Of a stretch of DNA of 64,000 nt, positions 63,879-64,000 are shown one piece after another. Numbering within the stretch: position 1 is the first letter of the stretch; each line of letters begins with the position of its first letter. This stretch comes from Bacillus sp. 2205SS5-2 (GTDB lineage: Bacteria > Bacillota > Bacilli > Bacillales > Bacillaceae_K), in NCBI RefSeq assembly GCF_037024155.1, contig NZ_JAYKTS010000011.1, positions 1-64,000 on the forward strand, given 5' to 3'. The notes under the pieces were generated by a model. The model was not told the DNA's origin. It searched no databases and was given only the letters and a program-made list of their open reading frames with translations. Position numbers and translations under genes: made by a program.

Positions 63879-64000
63879 TACACTTCCGCTTAACCAATAT
63901 ATAGATTCTAGTCCTAGAAATGTATTAATTTGTAATGTGCGAGAGATAATCCTTGAAGGACTTTTAGGGTTTTTGTCTAATAACTACCATTAGAACAAGG

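Overview
The window comes from a low-GC Gram-positive endospore former of the Bacillaceae. Its core genes (sigW-rsiW, cdaA-cdaR-glmM-glmS with a glmS ribozyme, a Spo0E-like gene, arginase) have the usual Bacillus order and strong AGGAGG-type ribosome binding sites. Positions 1-1520 are the end of an rRNA operon (23S tail, 5S) followed by eight intact tRNA genes and one broken tRNA copy. Positions 1886-10653 are ordinary chromosome.

From 10654 on, almost everything is an accessory island that starts at the classical Tn7 attachment site just behind glmS. Element A is a complete Tn7-like transposon at 10680-27082 with tnsABCDE and a cargo of one XRE regulator plus a type I restriction-modification locus (hsdR, hsdS, a PrrC-like anticodon-nuclease candidate, hsdM). 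Both ends and a 5-bp target duplication (GTTTG) can be read directly. Element B, a second full tnsABCDE set with different end repeats, starts two bases inside the right copy of that duplication, so A was inserted at the same site after B. The left end of B could not be assigned. A third, 1012-bp mini-element (57277-58288) has B-type ends and CTTAG duplications, carries only a peptidase E-like gene, and interrupts a 60-residue zinc-ribbon gene that becomes perfectly intact when the element is removed in silico.

The most interesting cargo lies at 36.4-45.2 kb. A 15-codon gene encodes a peptide ending in Cys. A small terminator hairpin follows, and then a 348-aa ThiF/E1-like enzyme that resembles the microcin C adenylating enzyme MccB in length and layout, a LpxL-like acyltransferase, an MFS exporter and an M3 oligopeptidase, all on the minus strand. 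Facing this operon is an RNPP-type (HTH plus TPR) regulator that overlaps a 40-aa secreted-peptide gene and is followed by a related gene encoding eight tandem 13-residue units, a candidate multicopy pheromone precursor. A spermidine-synthase-like gene diverges from the regulator. About 5 kb away, a T-box riboswitch (sensor of uncharged tRNA) precedes a RimL-like acetyltransferase. In microcin C biology RimL-type enzymes inactivate aminoacyl-adenylate toxins, so this could be an inducible immunity device (inference). Together these genes look like a new microcin C-like or other E1-dependent peptide system under peptide quorum control.

Positions 45.2-57.2 kb are a decayed zone: a frameshifted RDD gene, Rhs/YD-repeat fragments in a direct repeat, a dead IS4-family copy, a truncated DUF4238 gene, group II intron debris, an ECF sigma/membrane-partner pair, small membrane proteins and an intact IS4-family element. 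Positions 58.4-64 kb hold a beta-propeller protein of probable spore-surface type, small membrane proteins, two solitary Tn7-like left ends, and a secreted protein with cell-wall-binding repeats.
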